Assembly (NCBI GenBank): GCA_963735885.1 | Contig: CAVTMP010000003.1 | Location: 189,129-253,128, forward strand | From: JBBSBL01 sp963735885 | GTDB taxonomy: Bacteria; Actinomycetota; Thermoleophilia; Solirubrobacterales; Solirubrobacteraceae | Length of the DNA: 64,000 bases | Reading direction: 5' to 3' | In this document: positions 19,031 through 28,107 of the stretch, in pieces | Numbering within the stretch: position 1 is the stretch's first letter | Layout: every line of letters begins with the position of its first letter | The notes under the pieces: generated by a model | Told to the model about the DNA's origin: nothing | Databases searched by the model: none | The model's input: the letters and a program-made list of their open reading frames with translations, nothing else | Made by a program: the position numbers and the translations under genes

Positions 19031-19036
19031 TAGAGT
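19031..19036 (+). promoter_or_regulatory. -10 box for leaderless FHA-ABC gene
   Basis: TAGAGT ends exactly 7 bases before GTG 19043. Confidence 0.45.
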
Positions 19037-19042
19037 CTCGGC

Positions 19043-21337
19043 GTGTCACGGTCCGCACCGCCGCCGTCGAACGGCGCCCGCGACGAGCCGCCGGCGCCGC
19101 CGGCGCCCGCGGCGCTGCTGTGCGCGGGGCGGCGCATCCCCATTCGGGCCGGCCCGGTCACCATCGGCCGTGGCGATGACAACGACGTCGTCATCGACTC
19201 CGAGCGCGTGTCGCGCGTCCACGCGCGCGTCGAGCCGGGGGGTGACGGCGTCACCCTGATCGATCTCGGCTCGCGCAACGGCACGGTGGTCAACGGCGAG
19301 CTCCTCCGCGATGGATCTCGCAACCTGGCGAGCGGCGACACGATCGAGGTGGGCGGCCAGACCCTCCGCTTCCTCAGCGGCCCGCAGACGCGGCTGGCAT
19401 CGGGCGAGCTGCCGGTCTTCGAGACCCAGGCGGTGCGGTTCGACGGCGAGCGCCTGACCATCGGGCGCGACGCGCGCAACGACCTCGTCCTCACGGACCC
19501 CAACGTGTCGCGCTTCCACGCGGAGGTCGTGGCGACGGACGACGGCGTCGAGCTGCTGGACCTCGGCTCCCGCAACGGCACGCGGGTCGACGGCCGGGTG
19601 GTCGATCGCGCACCCCTGCGGCCGGGGGCCGACATCGGCATCGGGCCGTTCCGGCTGGCCTTCGACGGCGCGGCGTTCGTGGCGCGCGACGATCGCGGGG
19701 CGCTGCGGCTCGATGCGGAGAGCGTCACCCTCACGGTCAAGGAGCGACCGCTCCTCTCCGCGACGACGGTGTCGCTGGAGCCCGGCGAGCTCGTCGCCAT
19801 CATCGGCGAGAGCGGTGCCGGCAAGACGACGCTGCTCAAGTCGCTGGCCGGGGTGACGACGCCCACCTCGGGGAGCATCACGATCAACGGCGAGCCGATC
19901 TCCACGCGCCTGACGGACATCGGCTACGTCCCGCAGGACGAGATCGTCCACACGCGCCTCACGGTGCGCGAGGCGCTGACCTACGCCGCCCGGCTGCGGC
20001 TGCCCGAAGACGCCAGCGACGCCGAGATCGACGCCGCCGTGCGTCGGGTGGTCGGCGAGCTCGCGCTCGAGGAGCGGGCGGATCAGCGCATCGGCTCGCT
20101 CTCCGGCGGTCAGCGCAAGCGGACCGGCGTGGCGACCGAGCTGCTCGGCCAGCCCGGCCTCCTGTTCCTCGACGAGCCGACGACGGGCATGGACCCCGGG
20201 CTCGAGTCCCGGATGATGGCCCTGTTCCGGGAGCTCGCGGACGCCTCACGGGCCGTCGCGCTCGTGACGCACGCGACGAAGAACCTCGCCCTCTGCGACC
20301 GGGTGATCGTGATGGGGCGCGGAGGCCATCTGACCTTCGACGGAGCGCCCTCCGCCGCGCTCGCCTTCTTCGGCGTCGACGACTACGACGGCATCTACAC
20401 CGCCATGGAGGAGACGCCCGCCTCGGAGTGGCGCGACCGCCACGCCGCCGCCGGAGGCGCCGCGGGCTCCCCGGTCGTCGCGCCGGCGGAGATCGCGGAC
20501 CAGCCGCGCGTTCGCCGCGCGCCGGGGCTCCTGACCCAGACCCGCGTCCTGACCTCCCGCTATCTCACGCTGCTCCTGCGCGACCGCCAGAACCTCGCGC
20601 TGCTGGTCGGGCAGGCGCCGATCCTCGGGCTGGCCGGCGTCGGCCTGTTCAAGGCGGGCCTGTTCAGCCGCCCGGGCGGCAGTCCCGGCGACGGGATTCA
20701 GCTGTTCTTCCTCGCCGTGCTCGTCGCCACCTGGCTCGGCGCGGTCGATGCCGCGCGCGAGATCATCAAGGAGCGCAGCGTCGTCGAGCGCGAGGCGGCG
20801 ATCGGCATGCGCCTGAGCGCCTACCTGGTCTCGAAGGTGCTCGTGCTCTTCGCCCTGGTGACCGTGCAGCTGCTGCTCTACGCCGGCGTGCTCTTCGCGT
20901 TCCGCCCCCTGCACGCGCCGGCCGGTGCCTGGGTCGAGGTGTTCGGCCTGCTCATCCTGACGGGCTTCGTCGCCGTCGCGATGGGCCTGCTCATCTCCGC
21001 GGCCGTGTCCTCCGAGGACCAGGCCATGACGTTCCTGCCGCTGGCGATCATCCCGCAGCTCCTCTTCGCCGGCACGATCGTGCCGGTGGCGCGCATGGCG
21101 GAGCCCGCGCACTCGCTCTCCTACGCGATCTTCGGGCAGTGGGCGCTGGCCGGCGCGGGAACGGCGGTCGACATGAACGCGCGCATGGCCGAGAACCAGG
21201 AGTTCGCGCGCGTCAACCGCTTCGGCACCGAGTTCTTCGACGTGTCGCTGGGCCTGGGGTGCGCGGTCCTGGGCGGGTTCCTCGCGGTCTTCCTGATCGG
21301 CACCGCGATCCTGTTGCGGCGTACGACGCGCACGTAG
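19043..21337 (+). CDS. FHA-FHA-ABC transporter (Rv1747-like)
   Basis: Half ABC exporter with phosphothreonine-binding modules. Two FHA domains at about residues 30-105 (TIGRGDDNDVVI, SRVHARVE, DLGSRNGTVVNG) and 130-205 (TIGRDARNDLVL, SRFHAEVV, DLGSRNGTRVDG). The nucleotide-binding domain has Walker A GESGAGKTTLL (about 254), signature LSGGQRKR (about 353) and Walker B LLFLDEPTTGMDP. An ABC-2 type membrane domain with six helices fills 510-764. This is the ABCG-like order known for Mycobacterium Rv1747, which is controlled by kinase PknF through its FHA domains. Divergently transcribed from a kinase gene, it is a likely kinase effector. GTG start at the predicted transcription start. Substrate unknown. 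Confidence 0.93.
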   Translation: MSRSAPPPSNGARDEPPAPPAPAALLCAGRRIPIRAGPVTIGRGDDNDVVIDSERVSRVHARVEPGGDGVTLIDLGSRNGTVVNGELLRDGSRNLASGDTIEVGGQTLRFLSGPQTRLASGELPVFETQAVRFDGERLTIGRDARNDLVLTDPNVSRFHAEVVATDDGVELLDLGSRNGTRVDGRVVDRAPLRPGADIGIGPFRLAFDGAAFVARDDRGALRLDAESVTLTVKERPLLSATTVSLEPGELVAIIGESGAGKTTLLKSLAGVTTPTSGSITINGEPISTRLTDIGYVPQDEIVHTRLTVREALTYAARLRLPEDASDAEIDAAVRRVVGELALEERADQRIGSLSGGQRKRTGVATELLGQPGLLFLDEPTTGMDPGLESRMMALFRELADASRAVALVTHATKNLALCDRVIVMGRGGHLTFDGAPSAALAFFGVDDYDGIYTAMEETPASEWRDRHAAAGGAAGSPVVAPAEIADQPRVRRAPGLLTQTRVLTSRYLTLLLRDRQNLALLVGQAPILGLAGVGLFKAGLFSRPGGSPGDGIQLFFLAVLVATWLGAVDAAREIIKERSVVEREAAIGMRLSAYLVSKVLVLFALVTVQLLLYAGVLFAFRPLHAPAGAWVEVFGLLILTGFVAVAMGLLISAAVSSEDQAMTFLPLAIIPQLLFAGTIVPVARMAEPAHSLSYAIFGQWALAGAGTAVDMNARMAENQEFARVNRFGTEFFDVSLGLGCAVLGGFLAVFLIGTAILLRRTTRT

Positions 21338-21359
21338 CGCGGCTCCCTGGACGGGACTC

Positions 21360-23904
21360 CTAGGTCGGGCCGGACTGGCCGGGCAGCGCTCGGGTCGTCG
21401 TGATCCGGGACTCGTCGGGCGGCTCGCCGTCCGTCGTCGCCCCGGGGGCCCGGTAGCGGATCACGGTGTTCCCGAGGCGCAGCACGTCCCCGCCGTCGAG
21501 GGGATGGCGCGTCACGCGCAGGCCGTTGACGAACGACCCGTTGTGGGAGTTGGCGTCGTCGCTCAGCACCCAGTGATCGCGGCGCCACTCGAGCTGCGCG
21601 TGGTGGCGCGAGACCTCGCCGTCCCACGGCAGCGAGATGTCGTTCTCCGCCCGTCGCCCGATCGTGACCGGCGAGCCCGCGGCATCGAGATCGAAGATCT
21701 GCCGCCGGCCCGTGTCGTCCAGGTACACGAGGTAGTGCCGCCCGCGTCGCTCCGCGTGGAGGCGCTCGGTGAGCATGACGTCGGCCCGCTGGAGCTCGCC
21801 CGTCTCCGCCAGGGCGATGCCGAGCTTGAGCGACAGGTCGCTTCGCGTGGGGTCGTCCTCCGGCAGCAGGGAGATCGCGCGCTCGAGCAGGTTGACCGCC
21901 GCCGGCATGTCGCCTCGGGCCAGGGCCCGGCGACCCGCCGAGCCCAGCCGCTGCGCGGCCTCGCCGGCCAACCGGGGGTCGACCGGGCCGAGCGCCTCCC
22001 GGTAGCGGAAGGCCCGCTCGAGGTGGTAGCCGAGGATCTCGTCGTGCTCGCTCGCCCGGTCACCCGCCGCGAGCCGGAGCCACGAGGCGAACCGCTCGTG
22101 GAGCTCGGCCCGCTCCTGCTTGAGCAGGCCCTGATAGGCGACGTCGCAGACGAGGCCGTGGGCGAAGCGCAGGGCCAGCTCTCCGGCGAATCGCGTCTCG
22201 CCCGGCTCGACCAGTCCGCGGCGACGCAGGGCGTCGAGGCGGTCCTCGACCCGACGCGGCTCGAGCTCGGGCGAGAGATGGCGGATCGCCGCCACCCAGA
22301 ACTCCTGTCCGATGACGGAGGCCCGCTCGAGCAGCAGGCGCTCGACCGGATCCAGTCGCTCCAGGCGCGCGGCGATGAGCGCCTGGATCGACGCGGGAAC
22401 GGCGAACGCCGAGAGATCCGTCGTCGAGCGCCAGCCGCCTCCGCCCTGCTGCAGGACGCCCGTCGTCGAGCAGCATGCGGACGAGCTCGCCGAGGAAGAG
22501 CGGATTGCCCTCGGCCGCCTCGGCCAGCGGCGCGGAGATCGCGTCGGGAAGCTCGGACGCGTCGAGCAGCCGCTCGAGCAGCCGCCGGCTCTCGTCCGCC
22601 GCCAGGGGCTCGAGCTCGATCACCTGCGGGGCGACGCGATCGCTCAGCAGGGCGCACCCCTCCTCGAGCAGCTCGGGACGCGTGAGGCACAGCAGGAGGA
22701 TGGGCTGCCCGTGACTCGTCCCCGCCACGGACTCGATCAGGCGGAGGAGCGTCGGCTCGGCCCAGTGCACGTCCTCGAAGAGGACCACGACGGGCCGCTC
22801 GATCGCGAGCGACTCCAGCAGCCGTCTCACGGCCCAGGCCGTCTCCTCCGGTGAGGCGCTGGCGTCCGCGAGCCCGATCGTGCCCGCGAGGCGCTCGACG
22901 ATCGTGTCCGCCTCCTCGGCGTCGGGCGACAGCAGTCCCGTGAGCTTCGCGACGACCGCCTCCGGCGATTCGCTCGCCTCGATCCCGGCCGCGGTCTTGA
23001 CCAGCTCGGCGATCGGCCAGAACGTGATGCCCTCGCCGTAGGACAGGCAGCGGCCGGTCAGCACCCGGGCGTCGCCGTCGATCGTCGCGAGGAACTCCCG
23101 GGCCAGGCGCGACTTGCCCACCCCGGCGTCGCCGGCGACGATCACGAGCTCGCACGCCCGGGCCCGGGTCGCCTGCCTCAGCGCCCGGTCGAGCGCCGTG
23201 ATCTCGGCCTCGCGCCCGACGAACGGCCCACCCACCGGGTCGCCGCCGCCGGAGTCCGGCCCGACGACCTCGAGCAGGCGATACGCCTCGACCCGCTCGG
23301 CCTTCCCCTTGAGCGCCATCGCCTCGACGGGCTCGGCCCTCACGGCGTCGCGGACGAGTCGGTGCGTCGCGGCTCCGAGCAGGATCTCGCCCTCCGGCGC
23401 CGCCGCCTCGAGCCGCGCCGCGACGTTCACGGGATCGCCGACGACGAATCCCCGCGAGCGCTCGCGCACGACCACCTCGCCCGTGTTCACCCCGATCCGC
23501 AGCCGAAGGCGGACACCGTGGCGCCGCTCGAGCTCCGGATTCAGCGTGTCGAGGGCGACGCGCATGTCGGCCGCCGCGCGCACGGCGCGCAGCGCGTCGT
23601 CCTCGCGGACCGTCGGGACCCCGAAGAAGGCGATGACGCCGTCGCCGACGAAGTTCTGCGCCGGGCCTCCGTGGTGCCCGAGCACCCGGTCCATCTCCTC
23701 GTAGTAGCTCGCGATGACCGCTCTCAGGGCCTCGGCGTCGAGATCCTCGCCGAGTCCCGTCGACCCGACGAGGTCGCAGGCCAGCACGGTGACGGTCCGG
23801 CGAACCTCGCGATCACCCGTGCCGGAGGCGAGCGCCGTCCCGCAGGCGGAGCACACCCGCGCCTCCTCGCGGTTCTGGGTGCTGCAGGCACGGCAGACCT
23901 GCAT
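21360..23904 (-). CDS. Cyclase-AAA ATPase-TPR-FHA signalling protein (one frameshift)
   Basis: About 848 residues across one break. N-terminal zinc ribbon with Cys4, Cys7, Cys18, Cys21; class III cyclase domain (VLACDLVGSTGLGEDL, NFVGDGVIAFFG, VGDPVNVAARLEAAA) with both metal Asp residues; AAA/STAND ATPase (GDAGVGKSRLAREF, VVVLFEDVHWAEPTLL); TPR-like helical region; C-terminal FHA domain (VTIGRRAENDISL, SRHHAQLEW, NSHNGSFVNG). The frame breaks near 22463 (one extra G). Cyclase-AAA-TPR proteins are common in actinobacteria, and the C-terminal FHA would tie cyclic nucleotide synthesis to Thr phosphorylation. The ATG at 23904 follows a TAGACT -10 (23918-23913) by 8 bases. Convergent with the FHA-ABC gene. 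Confidence 0.87.
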
Positions 23905-24003
23905 GACGGGCGAGTCTACGCCTGCCGCGCCCGCCCTCGCCGCGGAGCGACGGCGCCCTTGCCGGGCACGATCCGGATGTGCGAGGCTCGCGCGTGAGAG
24001 CTG

Positions 24004-25815
24004 ATGGAAGAGCAGGACGATTCCGGCCGGAAGGGGGTCGCCGCCACGGCGACTGCGGCGCCCGTGACCGCCGGCGCCGATCCGCTCGCCGAGGCGCCGG
24101 TGTTCGCGCGCCTCGATCCCGCCTCCCGCGCAGCCCTCGTCGACGGCGGACGGGTCGTGCACCTCGCCGCCGGGGAGCGCCTGTTCGCCCAGGGCGAGCG
24201 GCCGGACGCGATGTTCGCCGTGCTCGCCGGGCGGCTCGAGGCGGTCGACGACGACTCCGGCGAGACCATCCGGGCGATCGGACGCGGTCAGGTGGTCGGC
24301 GAGCTCGCCGTGCTCACCGGCGAGCCGCGCTCCGCCACGGTTCGCGCGCGCCGCGACAGCCGGCTGCTCGAGGTCCCCAAGCACCTGGTCGAGGAGCTGC
24401 TCGCCGACCAGCCGGCGTTCGCGCTCGGCCTGCTGGGAGCGATGGGCGCCCAGCTGCGGGCGAGCCGGGCGGCGGAGCCGCCGCGGGCCGCGCTGCCGTC
24501 GACGGTCGCGCTCGTCGCGGCCGGACCCGGCGCGCCGCTCGCCGCCGCGACGGAGGCGCTGCTCGCGGGCATGGCGGACGGCCGCCGCGCCGCGCTGCTC
24601 GAGCGCCCCGCCGACGGCGACCGCGCGGCCGCGGCCGAGACGCTCGACCGCCTCGAGCGCGATCACGACCAGGTGCTGCTGGCCGCCGGGGCGCAGGACG
24701 CGGAGTGGACGCGGTTCTGCCTGCGCCAGGCGGATCGGGCGGTCGTGCTGGCCGGCGACCCGGCCGGCCCGCCCGACCCGCCGCTGCCCGCGGGGCTGCG
24801 CGGCGCCTACCTGCTCGCCGGCACGGTCCCGCCGGACGACCGCCAGCTCGCCCGCTGGCGCGAGGCCGTCGATCCCTGTGCCGTCCTCGCGGCTCCGGGC
24901 GTGAGCCTCGCGGACCGCGCCGCGGCCCTCGCCCGGCGGCTGACCGGCCGCTCGGTGGGGGTCGTCCTCTCCGGCGGCGGCGCCCGCGGCTTCGCCCACA
25001 TCGGCGCGCTGGACGCGCTGCTCGCGGCCGGCGTGGTCGTCGACCGGGTCGGCGGCTGCAGCATCGGGGCGCTGATCGGCGGCCAGTTCGCCTGCGGGCG
25101 CTCCCCGGACGAGATGGCGGCGCTCTGCCGCCGCGAGATCATCGAGGCGAACCCGATGCGGGACTACACGATCCCGCTCGTGTCCTTCGTGCGCGGCTAC
25201 AAGGCGCGCACGATGCTGCTCAGCTTCTACGGGGAGCGCTGGATCGAGTCGCTCGAGCGGGACTTCTACTGCGTCAGCTCGGACATGATCAGCTCCGAGG
25301 TGTTCGTCCACCGCACCGGGCCGCTGTACCGCGCGGTCGGGGCCAGCATCTGCCTCCCGGCCCTCGGCCCGCCGGTGATCGAGGGGGATCGGCTGCTGCT
25401 CGACGGCGGCCTGCTCGACAACTTCCCCATCGAGCCGATGACGGCCACCGGCGAGGGCCCGGTGATCGCGCTCGACGTCTCCGCGCCGTTCCAGCCCCCC
25501 GCCGCGCGGCGGGTGCGCGGGCGCCCGCGGCTCCGTCGCCTCCAGGACCGCATCCGGGCCACGGTGGTCGGCGAGGCGTCGGGGGAGCACCGCCGCCAGC
25601 CCAGCCTCGGCGAGACCCTGATGCGGGCGGTCACCCTCGGGGGGGCCGACGGCGCGGAGCTCGCCGCCGAGCAGGCCGCGCTGGTGATCGCGCCGGAGGT
25701 GCAGGACGTCGCGCTGCTCGAGCTCGAGCGGCTCGACGAGGTCCGCGAGCGCGGGCGCGTCGCGGCGGAGCGCGCGCTGGACGCCTCCCCGGACTGGCGC
25801 GTGGCGGCGACGTGA
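24004..25815 (+). CDS. Cyclic nucleotide-binding patatin-like phospholipase
   Basis: 603 residues. The N-terminal cNMP-binding domain (about 30-150: FARLDPASRAALVDGG, GQVVGELAVLTGEPRSATVRAR with the phosphate-binding cassette) is followed by a divergent middle segment and a patatin lipase domain (about 317-500): oxyanion loop GGGARGFAHIGAL, nucleophile GCSIG and catalytic Asp in DGGLLDN. The order matches NTE/RssA-type esterases, which deacylate phospholipids. Divergent from the cyclase protein 100 bases away, it is a natural cAMP effector. Its stop overlaps the GTG of an acyltransferase (GTGA), so deacylation and reacylation of lipids are likely coupled. Confidence 0.92.
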   Translation: MEEQDDSGRKGVAATATAAPVTAGADPLAEAPVFARLDPASRAALVDGGRVVHLAAGERLFAQGERPDAMFAVLAGRLEAVDDDSGETIRAIGRGQVVGELAVLTGEPRSATVRARRDSRLLEVPKHLVEELLADQPAFALGLLGAMGAQLRASRAAEPPRAALPSTVALVAAGPGAPLAAATEALLAGMADGRRAALLERPADGDRAAAAETLDRLERDHDQVLLAAGAQDAEWTRFCLRQADRAVVLAGDPAGPPDPPLPAGLRGAYLLAGTVPPDDRQLARWREAVDPCAVLAAPGVSLADRAAALARRLTGRSVGVVLSGGGARGFAHIGALDALLAAGVVVDRVGGCSIGALIGGQFACGRSPDEMAALCRREIIEANPMRDYTIPLVSFVRGYKARTMLLSFYGERWIESLERDFYCVSSDMISSEVFVHRTGPLYRAVGASICLPALGPPVIEGDRLLLDGGLLDNFPIEPMTATGEGPVIALDVSAPFQPPAARRVRGRPRLRRLQDRIRATVVGEASGEHRRQPSLGETLMRAVTLGGADGAELAAEQAALVIAPEVQDVALLELERLDEVRERGRVAAERALDASPDWRVAAT

Positions 25816-26477
25816 GCGCCGCGCCGCCGCGCGAACGGGTCGCGCCGGCGCCGGAGAGCGCCGCGCCGCCGCGCGACGGCTGGCGGCTCTACCAGGCGCT
25901 GCGGCTCGCGCTGCGGTGGCTGCGCTGGTGGGTGCGGCTGGACGCCCGGGGACTGGAGGCCGTTCCGCGCCGGGGGCCGGTGCTCGTCGTCTCCAACCAC
26001 GACTCGTGGCTCGATCCGCTGGCGATCGCCGAGGTCCTGATGTGGCGCGACCGGCAGGTGCGCTTCCTCGCCAAGGCCAGCCTGTGGAAGTGGCGGATCA
26101 CCGCGGCGATCCTCGACGGCATCGCCCAGATCCCGATCCGCCGCGGCACCGGCGACGGCGCGGCGCTCGACGCCGCGGTGGCCGCGCTCGGGCGCGGCGA
26201 GGTGATCGCGATCTTCCCGGAGGGCACGTTCTCCAGGGGCCAGAGGCTGCGCGCGCGTCGCGGCGTCGCACGACTCGCGCAGGCGCGCCCGGAGGTGCCG
26301 ATCGTGCTCGCCGCGGTCGAGGGCGGCACGACGCTGCGGCACTTCCCGCGGCGCCCGCGGATCGCCGTCGAGCTCTTCGCGCCGGCCGGGGGGCCGGCCC
26401 GCCCGGAGGAGTCGCCCGCCGAGCTCGCCCAGCGGCTGCTCGACGAGATCCGGGCCCGGGTGCCGCCGACGCGGTGA
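25812..26477 (+). CDS. 1-acyl-glycerol-3-phosphate acyltransferase (PlsC family)
   Basis: Transfers an acyl chain to a lysophospholipid at the membrane. HX4D motif in NHDSWLD (His63, Asp68), IAQIPIRRGTGDG and substrate motif FPEGTFSRGQ identify the family; 221 residues. Basic N-terminal helix LYQALRLALRWLRWWVRL could dip into the membrane. GTG start overlaps the stop of the patatin gene, so both proteins are translationally coupled. Confidence 0.9.
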   Translation: MSAAPPRERVAPAPESAAPPRDGWRLYQALRLALRWLRWWVRLDARGLEAVPRRGPVLVVSNHDSWLDPLAIAEVLMWRDRQVRFLAKASLWKWRITAAILDGIAQIPIRRGTGDGAALDAAVAALGRGEVIAIFPEGTFSRGQRLRARRGVARLAQARPEVPIVLAAVEGGTTLRHFPRRPRIAVELFAPAGGPARPEESPAELAQRLLDEIRARVPPTR

Positions 26478-26537
26478 GGCGCCGCCGAGCTCTGGTCGCT
26501 CAACGGGGCGGGCCTGTTCACGCACCCCGCCGCCGGA

Positions 26538-26543
26538 TAGGTT
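26538..26543 (+). promoter_or_regulatory. -10 box before 10-codon upstream ORF
   Basis: TAGGTT ends exactly 7 bases before ATG 26550, the start of the small upstream ORF, predicting a leaderless transcript for it and the following operon. Confidence 0.45.
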
Positions 26544-26549
26544 TGCACG

Positions 26550-26582
26550 ATGATCGCTGCCCGGCCGGTCCGCGGCCCATGA
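26550..26582 (+). CDS. 10-codon leaderless upstream ORF coupled to cyclodeaminase-like gene
   Basis: ATG 26550 starts at the predicted transcription start and encodes MIAARPVRGP; its TGA (26580-26582) overlaps the ATG of the next gene as ATGA. The next gene has no Shine-Dalgarno sequence, so its translation may depend on this ORF. The paralogous gene at 30788 has the same arrangement. Alternatively the frame is an N-terminal extension broken by an indel. Confidence 0.5.
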   Translation: MIAARPVRGP

Positions 26583-27172
26583 GCGAGGGCGCCGCCACGA
26601 CGCCGATCGCGCGCGCCCGCGTCGCGGACCTGCTGGCCGCGACCGCCCGGGCGCCGGGGGCGCCCGCCGCAGGCACGGCGGCGGCGCTCACCGCGGCCCA
26701 CGCCGCCGCGCTGACCCGCATGGCGGCGACCGGCTGGGACGAGGCCGCGGGGCTCGCGGCCCAGGCGGCCGGTCTGGAGCGGCGGGCGTGTCGGCTGGCC
26801 GATGAGGCGGCCGTGACCTTCGCCGACGCGCGGGGAGCGCTCGCGGCGCGCGACCCGGCCGCGCCGAGCGAGCGCCGGGACTTCGCCCTCGGCCTCGCGC
26901 TCGCGGACGCGGCTGCGATACCGGAGCGCATCGCCTCGACCGCGGGCGACGTCGCGGCGCTGGCGGCCGCGGCGGCAGATCGCACGCTGCCGGACCTGCG
27001 GCCGGAGGCCGCGTGCGCCGCCATCCTCGCCGAGGCGGCGGCCCGGGCCGCCGCTCAGCTCGTCGCCGTGAACCTCACCACCACGGCGGGCAGCTCGCGA
27101 CTGGAGCGCGCGAGCGGCGCCGCCGCGACCGCGACGCAGGCGGCGGGGCGCGCGGTGGAGCGCCTCGCGTGA
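26579..27172 (+). CDS. Formiminotransferase-cyclodeaminase C-terminal-like protein
   Basis: 197-residue Ala-rich all-helical protein. VADLLAATARAPGAPAAGTAAALTAAHAAALTRMAA resembles the cyclodeaminase-type (FTCD_C/FchA) start, where PGGGSAAAL is usual; here the Gly run is changed to PAAGTAAAL. ERRACRLADEAAVTFADA and a C-terminal AILAEAAARAAAQLVAVNL also fit. The family usually converts formimino-tetrahydrofolate to methenyl-tetrahydrofolate; the altered Gly-rich segment makes enzyme activity uncertain. ATG overlaps the upstream mini-ORF stop; its own stop overlaps the GTG of a sigma factor gene. A paralog lies at 30788. Confidence 0.75.
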   Translation: MSEGAATTPIARARVADLLAATARAPGAPAAGTAAALTAAHAAALTRMAATGWDEAAGLAAQAAGLERRACRLADEAAVTFADARGALAARDPAAPSERRDFALGLALADAAAIPERIASTAGDVAALAAAAADRTLPDLRPEAACAAILAEAAARAAAQLVAVNLTTTAGSSRLERASGAAATATQAAGRAVERLA

Positions 27173-27765
27173 CCGGCGCCCCCGCCATGTCCGGCCCCGA
27201 GGCGCTCGTCGCGCTCGACGACGCCGCCCTGGTGCGCCGCTGCCGCGGCGGCGACGAGGCGGCGTGGAGCGTGCTGGTCGAGCGGTTCTCCCGCTACGTC
27301 TTCGCCATCTCGACGCAGGCGTACCGGCTCGGCCACGCCGACGCCGAGGACGTCTTCCAGGAGGTGTTCGCCCGCACCTTCCAGCAGCTCGAGCGCCTGC
27401 GCGACGACGCCGCCATCCGGCCCTGGATCGGCCAGCTCACCCGGCGGCTGTGCGTCGACCGGCTGCGGGCGACCCGCCGGGAGTCGCCGGACGCGGAGGT
27501 CGAGGAGCGCGGGGAGGAGGACGCGGTGCTCGCCCGGCTCGAGGAGGCGATCACCGTCCGCGCGGCCATGGCGCAGCTCTCGGAAACCTGTCGCGAGGTC
27601 CTCGACCGCTTCTTCGCGCGGGACGAGAGCTACGTGGCGATCTCTGCGGCGCTCGACGTCCCGCAGGGCACCATCGCCAGCCGGATCTCCCGCTGCCTCG
27701 CGAGGCTCCGGGGGCGGCTCGAGGGAAGATCCGATGCCTCGGGCCCGTCCGGTGTCGTGACATGA
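27169..27765 (+). CDS. ECF-type RNA polymerase sigma factor
   Basis: Sigma-70 family, short form with region 2 (SVLVERFSRYVFAIS, HADAEDVFQEVFARTFQQLERL, WIGQLTRRLCVDRLRA) and region 4 (AMAQLSETCREVLDRFFARDESYVAISAAL, then VPQGTIASRISRCLARLRGRL helix-turn-helix). About 198 residues from GTG 27169, which overlaps the preceding stop as GTGA and has GGTGGAG upstream; ATG 27187 lacks a ribosome site. No zinc anti-sigma gene follows; instead an 88-residue protein is coupled by ATGA. Directs RNA polymerase to an unknown regulon. Confidence 0.9.
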   Translation: MTGAPAMSGPEALVALDDAALVRRCRGGDEAAWSVLVERFSRYVFAISTQAYRLGHADAEDVFQEVFARTFQQLERLRDDAAIRPWIGQLTRRLCVDRLRATRRESPDAEVEERGEEDAVLARLEEAITVRAAMAQLSETCREVLDRFFARDESYVAISAALDVPQGTIASRISRCLARLRGRLEGRSDASGPSGVVT

Positions 27766-28028
27766 CACGTTTCGACGAGGAACGCCTCGGCGAGTTGATC
27801 GCCGCGCTGCCGCCGGCTCCGGCCGGATGGGTCGCGGCGGCGAGCGAGCTGCCGGCCGCACGGCGCGAGATCGACGCGCTCGTCGCGCTGGCCGAGGCCG
27901 ACGCCGCGTTTCGCGCGGCCGCGCTGGCCGATCTCGAGGCCGCCCTCGCGGCGCGCGGAGTCGAGCCGCGGCCCGAGCTCGTCGCGGGTCTGCGCGTCCG
28001 CCTGCGTGCCGGGCCGGGCGTGGAGTAG
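27762..28028 (+). CDS. Small protein coupled to the sigma factor
   Basis: Unrecognised acidic, Ala/Leu-rich helical protein of 88 residues (begins MTRFDEERLGELIAALPPAP, later REIDALVALAEADAAFRAAAL). ATG overlaps the sigma factor stop (ATGA), so the two should be made together. No Cys/His zinc motif or membrane helix, hence not a typical anti-sigma factor, but a regulatory partner role is possible from context. Confidence 0.7.
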   Translation: MTRFDEERLGELIAALPPAPAGWVAAASELPAARREIDALVALAEADAAFRAAALADLEAALAARGVEPRPELVAGLRVRLRAGPGVE

Positions 28029-28107
28029 GCACACCGGCGCTCAATCCGGAACCCGCGGGACCCGAGGGCCGGGGTCGCGGTCGTGGGAGACTGATCCGGA
28101 CGTTCCC

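Noticed and set aside
22060..25590. Very long minus-strand open frame through the patatin gene region
   Set aside because: Only the part below 23904 matches a protein family; the upper part is antisense to the clear cNMP-binding patatin gene, and open antisense frames are expected in such GC-rich coding DNA.
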